Assembly (NCBI RefSeq): GCF_013778305.1
Contig: NZ_JACEIC010000001.1
Coordinates: 124,001-188,000 of the forward strand
Reading direction: 5' to 3'
Length of the DNA: 64,000 nucleotides
Origin: Nocardioides agri
GTDB taxonomy: Bacteria > Actinomycetota > Actinomycetes > Propionibacteriales > Nocardioidaceae
A model generated the notes under the pieces. The model made no database searches. It saw only the letters and a program-made list of their open reading frames with translations, and was not told the origin of the DNA. The position numbers were made by a program, and so were the translations under genes. Below are positions 24,714-33,405 of the stretch, one piece after another (the stretch's first letter is position 1; each line of letters starts with the position of its first letter).

Positions 24714-25579
24714 GCGTCCACCTTCTTCTTGTTCGTACGGGTCGTGTGGGCCGCGATCCAGACCGCGGCGCCCACGCACAGGCCGATGCCCAGGATCCAC
24801 GCGGCCAGGCCCTCGGTGACGGGGCCGAGGCCGCCGAGACCGAAGCCGCCGTAGTTGGGCATCTCCTCGAGCGAGCCGAGGTAGGCGATCACGTCGCGCT
24901 TCTCATCGGGGGAGAGGTTGCCGTTGCTGAAGTTCGGCATGTTCTGGGGGCCGGTCAGCAGCGCCTCGTAGATGTAGCGGGGCTCGACGCCACGGATCTT
25001 CGGGGCGTAGCCACCGCGCGGCATCGCGCCGCCGGAGCCCTCGAAGTTGTGGCACGCCGTGCAGTTGGTGAGGAAGATCTGGCCACCGCGGACGATGGCT
25101 GCCTCGCGCTCCTCGTCGGAGAGGCCCTCCAGGCTGTAGTCGCCCTCGTCGGGGACGGCAGGCCCGGGGCCGAGCGAGGCGACGTAGGCGCCCAGCGCGG
25201 CGATCTCCTCGTCGCTGAAGGTCTCGGGCTTGCGGGGCACCTGGGCGCCCGGCTGCACCATCGGCATCCGGCCGGTGCCGACCTGGAAGTCGACCGCGGC
25301 GGAGCCGACGCCCACCAGGGACGGGCCGAGCTGGTCGCCGCTGGTCGTGCGCACGCCCTCGCCGTTCTGGCCGTGGCAGAAGGCGCAGCTCACCAGGAAC
25401 AGCTCGCGGCCCTGCGCGACCTGGTCGGCGCTGGCGGCGGTCTCGTCGGCCGAGGCCGGCGAGAAGAGGGTGTAGAGGCCACCGACGCTCAGCAGGGCGA
25501 GCAGCAGCACGGCCACGCCGGCGAGCGGTCCGCGGCGGTGCCGGGAGAGTCGGCCGGCGGAGCGGTTCAGGAGACGCAC
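24710..25579 (-). CDS. qcrC: Di-heme cytochrome c subunit of the bc1 complex
   Basis: 289 residues. An N-terminal signal-anchor is followed by two class I cytochrome c domains with heme sites CAFCH (65-69) and CTACH (173-177), then a C-terminal membrane helix (about 256-276) and a short basic tail. This fused cytochrome cc replaces soluble cytochrome c and contacts CuA of CtaC directly in the supercomplex. GTG start; the ctaE gene ends 31 bases upstream. Confidence 0.97.
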   Translation of the reverse strand: MRLLNRSAGRLSRHRRGPLAGVAVLLLALLSVGGLYTLFSPASADETAASADQVAQGRELFLVSCAFCHGQNGEGVRTTSGDQLGPSLVGVGSAAVDFQVGTGRMPMVQPGAQVPRKPETFSDEEIAALGAYVASLGPGPAVPDEGDYSLEGLSDEEREAAIVRGGQIFLTNCTACHNFEGSGGAMPRGGYAPKIRGVEPRYIYEALLTGPQNMPNFSNGNLSPDEKRDVIAYLGSLEEMPNYGGFGLGGLGPVTEGLAAWILGIGLCVGAAVWIAAHTTRTNKKKVDA

Positions 25580-25610
25580 ATCTGGTCCTAGCGTTGTCGG
25601 TCGGCTCGGG

Positions 25611-26258
25611 TCACTGGACGAGGTAGATCGTGGCGAACAGCCCGATCCACACGACGTCGACGAAGTGCCAGTAGTAGGACACCACGATCGCGCTGACGGC
25701 CTGCTCGTGGGTGAACTTGCGGGCGGCGAACGTGCGTCCGAGGACGAAGAGGAAGGCGATCAGGCCGCCGGTCACGTGGAGACCGTGGAAGCCGGTGGTG
25801 AGGTAGAACATGGTGCCGTAGGCGGAGTCCTGGAGCGTGATGCCCTCGTGCACGAGCTCGACGTACTCGATCGACTGCCCGGCGATGAAGGTCGCGCCCA
25901 TGATGTACGTCAGGACGAACCACTCGCGCAGGCCCCAGCCCTTGACCTTGAGGAGCGAGCCGGTGCGGCCGACCTGGCCACGCTCGGCGGCGAACACGCC
26001 CAGCTGGCAGGTGAACGAGGACAGCACCAGGATCGTGGTGTTCACCGTCGCGAACGGGACGTTGAGCTTCTCGGTGTTCACGGCCCACAGGTCCGGGCTC
26101 ACCGCGCGGATCGTGAAGTACGACGCGAACAGGGCCGCGAAGAACATCAGCTCGCTGGAGAGCCAGATGATCGTGCCCACCGAGACCATGCTCGGCCGGT
26201 CGTGGTGCCCGTGAAGACGGGAGGCCGGGATCGCTGTTGCTGTCGCCACGATCGCCAT
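25611..26258 (-). CDS. ctaE: Cytochrome c oxidase subunit III
   Basis: 215 residues, short actinobacterial form with five helices. Typical blocks: [61 protein letters not shown] and [17 protein letters not shown]. It stabilises the catalytic subunit. ATG at 26258 ([10 protein letters not shown]) matches the family N-terminus better than the in-frame GTG at 26285. First gene of ctaE-qcrC-qcrA-qcrB, the order known from mycobacteria and streptomycetes. Confidence 0.96.
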   Translation of the reverse strand: MAIVATATAIPASRLHGHHDRPSMVSVGTIIWLSSELMFFAALFASYFTIRAVSPDLWAVNTEKLNVPFATVNTTILVLSSFTCQLGVFAAERGQVGRTGSLLKVKGWGLREWFVLTYIMGATFIAGQSIEYVELVHEGITLQDSAYGTMFYLTTGFHGLHVTGGLIAFLFVLGRTFAARKFTHEQAVSAIVVSYYWHFVDVVWIGLFATIYLVQ

Positions 26259-26310
26259 TATGTCGTGACGCCGGACGGAGGGCACCCCGACCCCCTGGGT
26301 TTCCTCGTCA

Positions 26311-26316
26311 TAAAGT
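26311..26316 (+). promoter_or_regulatory. -10 element of ctaG (leaderless)
   Basis: TAAAGT, 7 bases before the GTG at 26324, in the 65-base gap divergent from ctaE. No ribosome binding site. Confidence 0.5.
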
Positions 26317-26323
26317 TCACAGC

Positions 26324-27277
26324 GTGCTCATCCCCACCGTCGGGACCGCGCTCGCGGCCGGTTCCGACCTTCCTCGCTTCACTTTCGGCACCGTCGTGAC
26401 CGGGTGGTCGCTGCAGCCGGTGGCCTTCGTGCTGACCGTCTGGGTGGCCGGCCTCTACCTGTTCGGCGTGGCCGTCCTGCGCCGCCGCGGGGACCGGTGG
26501 CCGATCGGCCGCACGATCGCGTTCGTGCCGGTCGGGATGGGGCTGTTCTACTTCGCGACCGCCTCGGGCCTGGGCACCTACGACACGACGCTGATCAGCG
26601 TGCACATGGTGCAGCACATGATCCTGTCGATGCTGGTGCCGATGGCGCTGGCGCTCGGCGCACCGGTCACGCTCGCCCTGCGCACCCTCCCCGCGCGCCC
26701 GCGGCGCTGGCTGCTCGTGGTGCTGCACTCGCGGGTGGCCAAGGTGCTGTCGTTCCCGCCGCTGACGTTCCTGCTGTACGTCGTCTCCCCGTGGGCGCTC
26801 TACTTCACCGGCTGGTACCCGGCCACCCTCGACTCGACGTACCTCCACGAGGTCATGCACATCCACCTGGTGCTGGTCGGCTGCCTCTTCTTCTGGCCGA
26901 TCGTCGGCGTGGACCCGGTGCCCGGGAAGGTCGCCTACCCGTTCCGGATGCTGCTCGTGGTGCTCACGCTGCCCTTCCACGCCTTCCTGGGCGTCACGAT
27001 CATGCAGCAGGAGACCGTCATCGCGGCCGACCACTACGAGCGGCTCCGCGAGGGCCCGATGGGCTCCTGGCTGCCGTCGGCGCTCGACGAGCAGCACCTG
27101 GCCGGCGGGATCCTGTGGGGATCGGGCGACCTGGTCGCGCTGGTGCTGTTCGGGGTGCTCTTCGTGCAGTGGGTGCGGGAGTCGATGAAGGAGGCCAAGC
27201 GCGAGGACCGGCGGCTCGACCTGCTCGAGGCGCGAGAACGGGCGGCGTCCGCGCCCGCGCCCGACCGGGACCGGTAG
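26324..27277 (+). CDS. CtaG-type cytochrome c oxidase assembly protein
   Basis: 317 residues with seven predicted membrane helices and a charged C-terminal tail. It matches the caa3_CtaG family: [66 protein letters not shown]. Members help deliver copper or otherwise assemble the oxidase, and conserved His/Met residues are plausible Cu ligands. It is divergent from ctaE, which fits the role. Start GTG at 26324 is placed by the -10 at 26311 and by the membrane topology. Confidence 0.85.
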   Translation: MLIPTVGTALAAGSDLPRFTFGTVVTGWSLQPVAFVLTVWVAGLYLFGVAVLRRRGDRWPIGRTIAFVPVGMGLFYFATASGLGTYDTTLISVHMVQHMILSMLVPMALALGAPVTLALRTLPARPRRWLLVVLHSRVAKVLSFPPLTFLLYVVSPWALYFTGWYPATLDSTYLHEVMHIHLVLVGCLFFWPIVGVDPVPGKVAYPFRMLLVVLTLPFHAFLGVTIMQQETVIAADHYERLREGPMGSWLPSALDEQHLAGGILWGSGDLVALVLFGVLFVQWVRESMKEAKREDRRLDLLEARERAASAPAPDRDR

Positions 27278-27280
27278 CAT
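27275..27280 (+). promoter_or_regulatory. -10 element overlapping the ctaG stop codon
   Basis: TAGCAT; its first three bases are the ctaG TAG stop. It lies 7 bases before the GTG at 27288, giving a leaderless transcript for the receiver-like gene and trpD. Confidence 0.45.
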
Positions 27281-27287
27281 CGCGGCC

Positions 27288-27704
27288 GTGAGCGACTCGA
27301 CCTCCCGGACCGCCCTGCGGGTGCTGGTCTACAGCGACGACGTCAACACCCGGCAGCAGGTCATCCTGGCCCTCGGCCGCCGACCGCACCCCGACCTGCC
27401 CGAGGTCGAGTACGTCGAGGTGGCGACCGAGCCGGTCGTGATCCAGAACATGGACGCGGGCGGGATCGACCTCGCGATCCTCGACGGCGAGGCCGTGCCG
27501 GCCGGTGGCCTGGGCATCGCCAAGCAGCTCAAGGACGAGATCTACGAGTGCCCGCCCGTGCTGGTGCTGACCGGGCGCCCGCAGGACGCGTGGCTGGCGA
27601 CCTGGTCGCGGGCGGAGGCCGCCGTGCCGCACCCGCTGGACCCGGTCCAGCTCGCGGACACGGTCGTGTCGCTGCTGCGCTCGCGCGTGCCCGCGACGAC
27701 GTGA
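27288..27704 (+). CDS. Degenerate response-regulator receiver-like protein
   Basis: 138 residues, a single receiver-like fold without an output domain. The strands read LRVLVYSDD (acidic pair), DLAILDGEA (phosphoacceptor-position Asp) and [10 protein letters not shown] (Thr). Where a receiver needs its invariant Lys-Pro, the sequence is VPHPLDP, so the Lys is replaced by His. It is therefore probably a pseudo-receiver acting by protein contact. The stop overlaps trpD by 4 bases. I recall similar proteins at this position in other high-GC actinobacteria. Function unknown. Confidence 0.7.
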   Translation: MSDSTSRTALRVLVYSDDVNTRQQVILALGRRPHPDLPEVEYVEVATEPVVIQNMDAGGIDLAILDGEAVPAGGLGIAKQLKDEIYECPPVLVLTGRPQDAWLATWSRAEAAVPHPLDPVQLADTVVSLLRSRVPATT

Positions 27705-28726
27705 CCACCTGGCCCGAGGTCCTGACCGCGCTGGTCGGCGGCTCGGACCTGAGCGCGGAGCAGACCGCGTGGGCGATGGGCGAGATGCTCTCCGGCGAGG
27801 CCACGCCGGTGCAGGTCGCCGGATTCGCCGTCGCGCTGCGCGCGAAGGGCGAGACCAGCGCCGAGGTGCTCGGGCTGGTCGAGGCGATGTACGCCGTCGC
27901 GACCCCGCTCTCGGTGCCGGGCCGCCTGCTCGACGTCGTCGGCACCGGGGGCGACCGCTCGATGTCGGTCAACATCTCCACGATGGCCGCGATCGTGGCG
28001 GCGGGCGCCGGAGCCCGGGTCGTCAAGCACGGCAACCGGTCCGCGTCGTCGCAGTCCGGCTCCGCCGACGTGCTGGAGCAGCTCGGCATCCGGCTGGACC
28101 TGTCGCCGGCGCGGGTGGCCGAGGTCGCCGAGCAGGCCGGCATCACGTTCTGCTTCGCGGCGACCTTCCACCCCGCGATGCGGCACGCGGCCGTCGCCCG
28201 CCGCGAGCTCGGCATCGCGACCACGTTCAACCTGCTCGGCCCGCTCACGAACCCCGCCCGGGCCGGTGCCCAGGCGATCGGCTGCGCCGACCCGCGACTC
28301 GCCCCGGTGATGGCGGGGGTGTTCCAGGCGCGCGGTGTCGACGCCTGGGTCTTCCGCGGCGACGACGGCCTCGACGAGCTCACCACCACCACGACCTCCC
28401 GGGCCTGGCAGGTCCACGACGGCACCGTGCACGAGTGGACGCTCGACCCGACCGACCTCGGCATCCCGCGCGGGACCACCGAGGCGCTGCGCGGGGGCGA
28501 CGCGGCCCACAACGCGGACGTCGTACGCCGCCTGCTCGACGGCGAGACCGGGCCCGTCCGCGACGCCGTGCTGCTCAACGCCGGAGCCGCGCTCGCGGTG
28601 CATGACGACCCGGCCGGCGACCCGCGGTCCGCGCTCGAGGCGGGCATCGCCAAGGCGCAGGACGCCGTCGACTCCGGGGCCGCCCGGGCCACGCTCGACC
28701 GCTGGGTGGCCGCGACCGCAGGCTAG
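27701..28726 (+). CDS. trpD: Anthranilate phosphoribosyltransferase
   Basis: 341 residues. Joins anthranilate to PRPP in tryptophan synthesis. Motifs: PRPP/Mg loop [70 protein letters not shown], and [12 protein letters not shown] for the second metal. No other trp genes are adjacent, as with Rv2192c in M. tuberculosis. GTG at 27701 overlaps the preceding stop. The stop shares CTAG with the convergent gene. Confidence 0.96.
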   Translation: MTTWPEVLTALVGGSDLSAEQTAWAMGEMLSGEATPVQVAGFAVALRAKGETSAEVLGLVEAMYAVATPLSVPGRLLDVVGTGGDRSMSVNISTMAAIVAAGAGARVVKHGNRSASSQSGSADVLEQLGIRLDLSPARVAEVAEQAGITFCFAATFHPAMRHAAVARRELGIATTFNLLGPLTNPARAGAQAIGCADPRLAPVMAGVFQARGVDAWVFRGDDGLDELTTTTTSRAWQVHDGTVHEWTLDPTDLGIPRGTTEALRGGDAAHNADVVRRLLDGETGPVRDAVLLNAGAALAVHDDPAGDPRSALEAGIAKAQDAVDSGAARATLDRWVAATAG

Positions 28727-29337
28727 GCCGCCGGCAGGTCGAGGACGAACGTCGACCCGTCGCGGCGGAAGCCGACCCGGTCGTAGTAGGCCCCGACCAT
28801 GTTGGGCGGGGTGACGACGGTGCGGTAGCCGAAGCCGTTGAGCAGGCCGCTGCGCCGCCACACGAACTCGCCCGGGGTGAAGTCGCGGTACTTCGGCGTG
28901 ACGTAGTCGAGCCGGACCTGCGCCACGTCGTCGTGGCCGGCGATGACGACGACGCCGACGGTCTCGTCGCCCTTGATGACGATGAAGGCGCGATCGCCCG
29001 GCTGCGGCTCGGTGAAGTCGGGCTGGTGCCGCACGATGTCGTCGCGATGCACGTCGAGGACGTGGTGGAGGTAGTCGTCGCCGGTGCCGACCTGGAGCAC
29101 CTCGAACGCGGCCTCGTCGTGCCGCTGGCGCAGCAGGCCGACGAGGAAGTAGACGTTGATCGCGGCGAGCACGACGTTCTGCGCCGCCATCGGCCAGACG
29201 CCGATCATCGCGTTGAAGAACGCCAGCACGACACAGGCGACCAGGTTGAGCACCCGGAAGCGGAGCACCCGCGTCTGGAGGAGCGAGAAGACGAGCAGCG
29301 CGCTGCCGGCCCAGCCGATCGCGTCAAGCCAGGACAT
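28723..29337 (-). CDS. Three-helix membrane protein with GNAT-like C-terminal domain
   Basis: 204 residues. The N-terminus has three membrane helices ([58 protein letters not shown]), resembling the CBU_0592/YgjV-like group. The C-terminal half (about 80-204) is soluble and ends in [13 protein letters not shown], like the last strands of a GNAT fold, but no acetyl-CoA loop is evident. Function unknown. It overlaps the trpD stop by 4 bases. The frame is open far upstream, but ATG at 29337 starts a clean hydrophobic N-terminus. Confidence 0.65.
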   Translation of the reverse strand: MSWLDAIGWAGSALLVFSLLQTRVLRFRVLNLVACVVLAFFNAMIGVWPMAAQNVVLAAINVYFLVGLLRQRHDEAAFEVLQVGTGDDYLHHVLDVHRDDIVRHQPDFTEPQPGDRAFIVIKGDETVGVVVIAGHDDVAQVRLDYVTPKYRDFTPGEFVWRRSGLLNGFGYRTVVTPPNMVGAYYDRVGFRRDGSTFVLDLPAA

Positions 29338-29348
29338 CGGAGGTGCCC

Positions 29349-29627
29349 TCAGTCGAGGCCGAGCGAGAACGCCGACTCGAGGTCGTGGCGCGAGTAGGTG
29401 CGGAACGCGATGTGGGTCTCGGTGCCCGTGACGCCGGGGACCTTGTTGAGCCGGTCCGCGACGACCGCGGCGACGTCCTCGTGGTTGCGGACCCGGACCA
29501 TCGCGATCAGGTCGATCTGCCCGGTCACGGAGTAGACCTCGCTGATCCCGTCGAGCGCGGCGATCGCCTGCGCCACCTCGGGGATCCGGGCGACGTCGGC
29601 CTTGACGAAGACGATGGCGGTGATCAC
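29349..29627 (-). CDS. Stand-alone Lrp/AsnC ligand-binding (RAM) domain protein
   Basis: 92 residues consisting only of the Lrp/AsnC effector domain (MITAIVFVKADVARIPEVAQAI, VTGQIDLIAMVRV, VPGVTGTETHIAF) with no DNA-binding helix-turn-helix. Such proteins oligomerise and bind amino acids; they can modulate full-length Lrp regulators or act in metabolism. Neighbouring trpD hints at an amino-acid link, but that is only inference. GTG at 29627 with TAGGGT 6 bases upstream. Confidence 0.85.
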   Translation of the reverse strand: MITAIVFVKADVARIPEVAQAIAALDGISEVYSVTGQIDLIAMVRVRNHEDVAAVVADRLNKVPGVTGTETHIAFRTYSRHDLESAFSLGLD

Positions 29628-29633
29628 GCGCCG

Positions 29634-29639
29634 ACCCTA
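29634..29639 (-). promoter_or_regulatory. -10 element of the Lrp-domain gene (leaderless)
   Basis: TAGGGT on the minus strand, exactly 6 bases before the GTG at 29627. It lies in the 15-base gap after the exonuclease-UvrC gene. Confidence 0.45.
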
Positions 29640-29642
29640 GCC

Positions 29643-31433
29643 CTACCGCGCAGGCTGGTGCACGGTGCCGAGCTCGCGGCGCTCGCCGAAGGGCACGAGG
29701 GAGAGCCGGGACTGGTTGACCGCGTCGTGGATCGCGAGATGCCGGGTGGCGCCGGCGACCGGGCAGGTCCACTCGCCGTCGACGTCGACCAGCCGGATGC
29801 CGGGGGACTCCAGCCAGCGCAGCACCTTCTCGGTCTCCTCCGCGGTCGCCGCCGGCACCGGGCCCGGGCCGGGTCGCACCGTCTCCGCCGACTCGCGGAG
29901 TCCGGCGACGTAGGCCTGCGCGTCGGCGCCGGAGGGGATCACGCCGGCCGCGGCCAGCCGGCCGTGGCGCACCACGTGCACCGCCCACCGGCCGTCGTCC
30001 TCGCGCCGCGCCGCGACGACCTCGGGGCAGCGGGTCAGCGCGGCGAGCCGCTGGGTGCGCGCGGCGGCCCGCACGAACGCGGCGAGCCGGTCGCGGTGGA
30101 CGCCCGCCTCCTCGAACCGCTCGTCGCCGGCCAGGACGCTCATCCGGGCGTTGATCGCGTCGACCACGTCGTCGGGGCGGCGCAGCAGCGAGTCGCGCAG
30201 CTGCCGCACGACCGCGGCGTACGCCGTGGCGTCGACGCTGCCGTCGCAGGGGGAGAGGCACCGCTGCATCTCGGCGAGCACGCACGGGCTGCGGCCGCCG
30301 ACGCTCGGGTCGCGGGCGATCCGGTCGGAGCACTGGCGGATCGGGAACGTGTCGTGGAGTGCCGCCAGGCACTTCTCGGCAGCCTTCTTCGACGAGAACG
30401 GGCCGAGGTAGTCGGCGTCGTCGTCGAGCACGCGGCGCACCAGCGACAGCCGGGGCCAGGGCTCGCGGGTGAGCTTGACGAAGTGCACCTTCTCCGGGAA
30501 CCGGGAGCGCCGGTTGTAGCGCGGCTTGTGCTCGGCGATCAGCCGCAGCTCGCGGACCTCGGCCTCGAGGGCGGTCGCGCACTCGATGCCGTCGACGCGA
30601 CTCGCGATGCCGACCATCTCGCCCATCCGGGAGCGCGTCTCCGAGGCGGTGAAGTAGGACCGCACGCGGGTGCGCAGGTCGCGCGAGGTGCCGACGTAGA
30701 GGACCCGGGCGCGCTCGTCGCGGAAGAGGTAGACGCCGGGTGCGTGGGGGAGTCCCTCGGCGAGGTGCCGCTTCTTGCGCTGGGCGGTCGTCACCCGCGC
30801 CGAGAACGTCTGCAGCTCCTCGAGCGTCTGGACGCCGACGCCGCCGAGCCGCTCCATGAGCCCGTGGAGCACGTCGACGGTGGCCCGGGCGTCCTGGAGC
30901 GCGCGGTGGTTGGGGGTGGTCGGCGACCCGAACGCCTTTGCGAGCGACGACAGCTTGCAGTTGGGCGCGTCGTCGCGGGTCACCACGCGGCGGGCGAGCC
31001 GGGCGGTGTCGAGCACCTCGAACGACGGCCAGGCGCGGCCCTGCTGCTCGGCGAAGTAGCGCAGGAAGCCGACGTCGAAGGGGGCGTTGTGGGCCACCAG
31101 CACGGAGCCGGTGGCGAACTCGAGGAACGCCGGCAGCGCCGACTCGATCGGTGGCGCGTCGGCGACCATGCCGTTGGTGATGCCGGTCAGCACCGCGATG
31201 AACGCCGGGATCTCGGTGCGCGGGTTGACCAGCGTCTGGAACTCGCCGAGCACCTCGCCGCCGCGGACCTTGACCGCGCCGATCTCGGTGATCATCGAGC
31301 CGCCCTCGGCCGACCCACCGGTGGTCTCGAGGTCGACGACGCAGAACGTGATGTCGCGCAACGGGCGGCCCAGCTCGTCGAAAGTGCGTTGCGACTCCCA
31401 CCGGGAGGTCGCACGCTGGACGCCGCTGCTCAT
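29643..31433 (-). CDS. DEDDh exonuclease fused to a UvrC/Cho-type GIY-YIG nuclease
   Basis: 596 residues. N-terminal DnaQ-like 3'-5' exonuclease (about 27-195) with the DEDDh set D34, E36 (VVDLETTG), D120 (HNAPFDVGFL), H176 and D181 (NHRALQDA). After a linker comes a GIY-YIG nuclease of UvrC type (about 230-310; GVYLFRDERARVLYVG). A UvrC-like region follows with CLSPCDG and a C-terminal part lacking the UvrC RNase H and HhH domains. It probably incises or processes damaged DNA. Same architecture as Rv2191. ATG at 31433 with TAGCGT 7 bases upstream; longer frames run into the opposite-strand gene. Confidence 0.92.
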   Translation of the reverse strand: MSSGVQRATSRWESQRTFDELGRPLRDITFCVVDLETTGGSAEGGSMITEIGAVKVRGGEVLGEFQTLVNPRTEIPAFIAVLTGITNGMVADAPPIESALPAFLEFATGSVLVAHNAPFDVGFLRYFAEQQGRAWPSFEVLDTARLARRVVTRDDAPNCKLSSLAKAFGSPTTPNHRALQDARATVDVLHGLMERLGGVGVQTLEELQTFSARVTTAQRKKRHLAEGLPHAPGVYLFRDERARVLYVGTSRDLRTRVRSYFTASETRSRMGEMVGIASRVDGIECATALEAEVRELRLIAEHKPRYNRRSRFPEKVHFVKLTREPWPRLSLVRRVLDDDADYLGPFSSKKAAEKCLAALHDTFPIRQCSDRIARDPSVGGRSPCVLAEMQRCLSPCDGSVDATAYAAVVRQLRDSLLRRPDDVVDAINARMSVLAGDERFEEAGVHRDRLAAFVRAAARTQRLAALTRCPEVVAARREDDGRWAVHVVRHGRLAAAGVIPSGADAQAYVAGLRESAETVRPGPGPVPAATAEETEKVLRWLESPGIRLVDVDGEWTCPVAGATRHLAIHDAVNQSRLSLVPFGERRELGTVHQPAR

Positions 31434-31440
31434 GCCGACG

Positions 31441-31446
31441 ACGCTA
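31441..31446 (-). promoter_or_regulatory. -10 element of the exonuclease-UvrC gene (leaderless)
   Basis: TAGCGT on the minus strand, 7 bases before the ATG at 31433, in the divergent gap with the zinc-ribbon gene. Confidence 0.45.
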
Positions 31447-31484
31447 GATCCGGCCACCGACATCGCTGGGGAGGACGCGCGGAC

Positions 31485-31490
31485 TACGCT
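31485..31490 (+). promoter_or_regulatory. -10 candidate of the zinc-ribbon gene
   Basis: TACGCT, 9 bases before the in-frame ATG at 31500 and 36 bases before the ATG at 31527 that has a Shine-Dalgarno. The two starts suggest either a leaderless longer form or a leadered shorter one. Confidence 0.4.
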
Positions 31491-31526
31491 CGGCCCACCA
31501 TGCAGCGGGACCAGAGAGGAGCCGCG

Positions 31527-31763
31527 ATGCCTGCCATCCCCGACGACCTGCGCTGGCGCTGCTCGGGCTGCGGCAACCTCACGCGCTTCGACGTCACCCG
31601 GACCCGTCGGACGACCGAGTTCTGGCACTTCGACCTGGCCGGCTCGCACCAGGTGGAGTCGACCGAGGTGCACGACGAGTCCGTCGAGACGGTCACCTGC
31701 CGCTGGTGCGGCCGCTCCGACGCGATCGAGCTGGTGCCGCGCCACCAGCCGGTGGAGCCGTGA
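31527..31763 (+). CDS. Small zinc-ribbon protein
   Basis: 78 residues with two CxxC knuckles, CSGC (about 12-15) and CRWC (about 58-61), spaced like a zinc ribbon. Between them lies a Phe/His/Thr-rich beta segment (TRTRRTTEFWHFDLAG). ATG at 31527 is preceded by AGAGAGGA; an in-frame ATG at 31500 would add nine residues. The stop overlaps the NYN-protein start by 4 bases, so the pair is coupled and may act on RNA together. Not otherwise recognised. Confidence 0.75.
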   Translation: MPAIPDDLRWRCSGCGNLTRFDVTRTRRTTEFWHFDLAGSHQVESTEVHDESVETVTCRWCGRSDAIELVPRHQPVEP

Positions 31764-33028
31764 CCGGCGCGGCCGGGCCCGCGCTGACGGATCTGCCGGA
31801 GCCGGTCCGGCTGCGCGTGGTCGCCCAGGTCGCCGAGGTGCTGCCCGACGTGCCGCAGCTGCCGCCCGGCGTACGACGGGTCGCGACGTTCGCGCCGGCG
31901 CGCCGGGCCCGGCTCGGGGCGACCGCGATCGGCGAGGCGCTCGGCGACGAGGAGTTCCGCGAGCGCGCCGGGGTGCAGGTCGCCGCGCGCCCGGAGCCGG
32001 CGGCCGAGGACGACGTCGCGGTGGCCGCGCGGGCCTGGATGACGCGACCGGAGGGCTGGGCCGAGCTCGTCGCGGAGCGCGCCGCCCGGGTCGCCGCCGT
32101 CGCGCCGCCCGACCAGCGGGACCGGGAGCTCGAGCGGCTGCGCGCCCGGCTCGCCGAGACCGAGGAGACCGTGCGGGAGCTGAGGGCCGGCCAGCGCGAG
32201 CTCGAGGACCGGCACAAGGCCGAGCACACCGGCCTGCGCCGCAAGGTCGGCGAGGCGCGCGCGGCCGAGCGGGACGCGCGGGAGGTGGCCGAGCGGGCCA
32301 CCGCTGAGCTCGCCGCGCTGCGCGCGGAGGTCGAGGGCCGGGTCGGCGCGCTGGAGAAGGAGAACCGGCGGCTGCGCACCGAGGTGGAGCGCCGGGACGC
32401 CGAGGGTGCCCAGGCGAAGCGGGTCGCGCGCTCGGAGCGCGACGAGGTCACGATGCGCGCCCGGCTGCTGCTGGAGACCGTGATCGACGCCGCGACCGGG
32501 CTGCGGCGCGAGCTCGCGCTCCCGCCGGTCGAGGGCGTGCCCGCCGACCGCGTCGTCGCCGACGTGGCCGAGGCCGGCGTGCGTACGCCGAGCTCGGCCG
32601 GCGCGATGGGAGCGGCGCACCCGGGCCTGCTCGACCAGCTGCTGGCGATGCCGCGCGCGCGGCTGATCGTCGACGGCTACAACGTCAGCAAGCGGGCCTG
32701 GCCGAGCTCGTCGCTGGAGGCGCAGCGCAACCGGCTCGCCGGGTCGCTGGCCGCCCTCGTCGCCCGCACGGGGGCAGAGACGACGCTGGTCTTCGACGCG
32801 GCGGAGACCGACCACCGGCCACCGGTCGTCGCGCCGCGCGGCGTCCGCGTGCTCTACAGCCCGCGCGGCGTGCTCGCCGACGACGTGGTGCGCGACCTGG
32901 TCTCGGTCGAGCCGCAGGGTCGGGTGGTCGTGGTCGTGACCGCCGACCGCGCGGTGGCCACCGACGTCGCGGCCGCCGGCGCCCGGGTGGTCGACCCCGA
33001 CGCGCTGCTCGGGCTGATCGCGCGCTGA
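31760..33028 (+). CDS. NYN-domain protein with long coiled coil (putative RNase/RNA-binding)
   Basis: 422 residues. The N-terminal helical part (1-110) is followed by a long Arg/Glu-rich coiled coil (about 120-235; ERLRARLAETEETVRELRAGQ). A C-terminal NYN (PIN-like) nuclease domain (about 300-420) carries RLIVDGYNVSKRAWP, TLVFDAAETDH and LADDVVRDLV, whose Asp residues match the metal-binding acidic positions. NYN domains cut structured RNA. GTG at 31760 overlaps the zinc-ribbon stop. Conserved in actinobacteria near the NlpC/P60 gene. Confidence 0.85.
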   Translation: MTGAAGPALTDLPEPVRLRVVAQVAEVLPDVPQLPPGVRRVATFAPARRARLGATAIGEALGDEEFRERAGVQVAARPEPAAEDDVAVAARAWMTRPEGWAELVAERAARVAAVAPPDQRDRELERLRARLAETEETVRELRAGQRELEDRHKAEHTGLRRKVGEARAAERDAREVAERATAELAALRAEVEGRVGALEKENRRLRTEVERRDAEGAQAKRVARSERDEVTMRARLLLETVIDAATGLRRELALPPVEGVPADRVVADVAEAGVRTPSSAGAMGAAHPGLLDQLLAMPRARLIVDGYNVSKRAWPSSSLEAQRNRLAGSLAALVARTGAETTLVFDAAETDHRPPVVAPRGVRVLYSPRGVLADDVVRDLVSVEPQGRVVVVVTADRAVATDVAAAGARVVDPDALLGLIAR

Positions 33029-33081
33029 GGGCGCGACACGCCGGCCGGGCCGTTGTCGGTGGGCCCTGTCACGGTGTCCCC

Positions 33082-33288
33082 ATGAGCACGAGAATCGACT
33101 GCGACACCTGCGAGGTCCGCGGGTTGCACTGCCACGACTGCGTGGTCACCGTCCTGCTCGGCCCGCCCCCCGAGCTCACCTTCGGCGACGACGAGCAGCG
33201 GGCCCTCGTCGTCCTCGCGGCCGGGGGCCTGGTGCCGCCGTTGCGGCTGGTCCAGTCCGTCGACCCACCGCACATGGAGTCCGCCTGA
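33082..33288 (+). CDS. Small conserved Cys-motif protein
   Basis: 68 residues. The N-terminus has two Cys pairs, DCDTC and CHDC (about 7-20), which could bind a metal. It is followed by VVTVLLGPPPELTF and a short helix (EQRALVVLAAGGLVPPL). I recall very similar small proteins at the same place in streptomycetes, just before the NlpC/P60 hydrolase, but no function is known to me. No membrane segment. Confidence 0.7.
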   Translation: MSTRIDCDTCEVRGLHCHDCVVTVLLGPPPELTFGDDEQRALVVLAAGGLVPPLRLVQSVDPPHMESA

Positions 33289-33405
33289 CCACGGGACTCC
33301 TGGGGCAGGTGTGATGTGTGTGACAGGTGAGCCGCGAACGCAGGCTTTCGGCACGGAGCACGCACAAACTCTCTATAAAAAACCGGCGTGTTGCCGATGG
33401 AAGGT

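Noticed and set aside
29343..31763. 806-residue frame running through the exonuclease-UvrC region on the plus strand
   Set aside because: Only the last 78 residues (31527 on) are a gene. The rest is antisense to a well-supported nuclease fusion.
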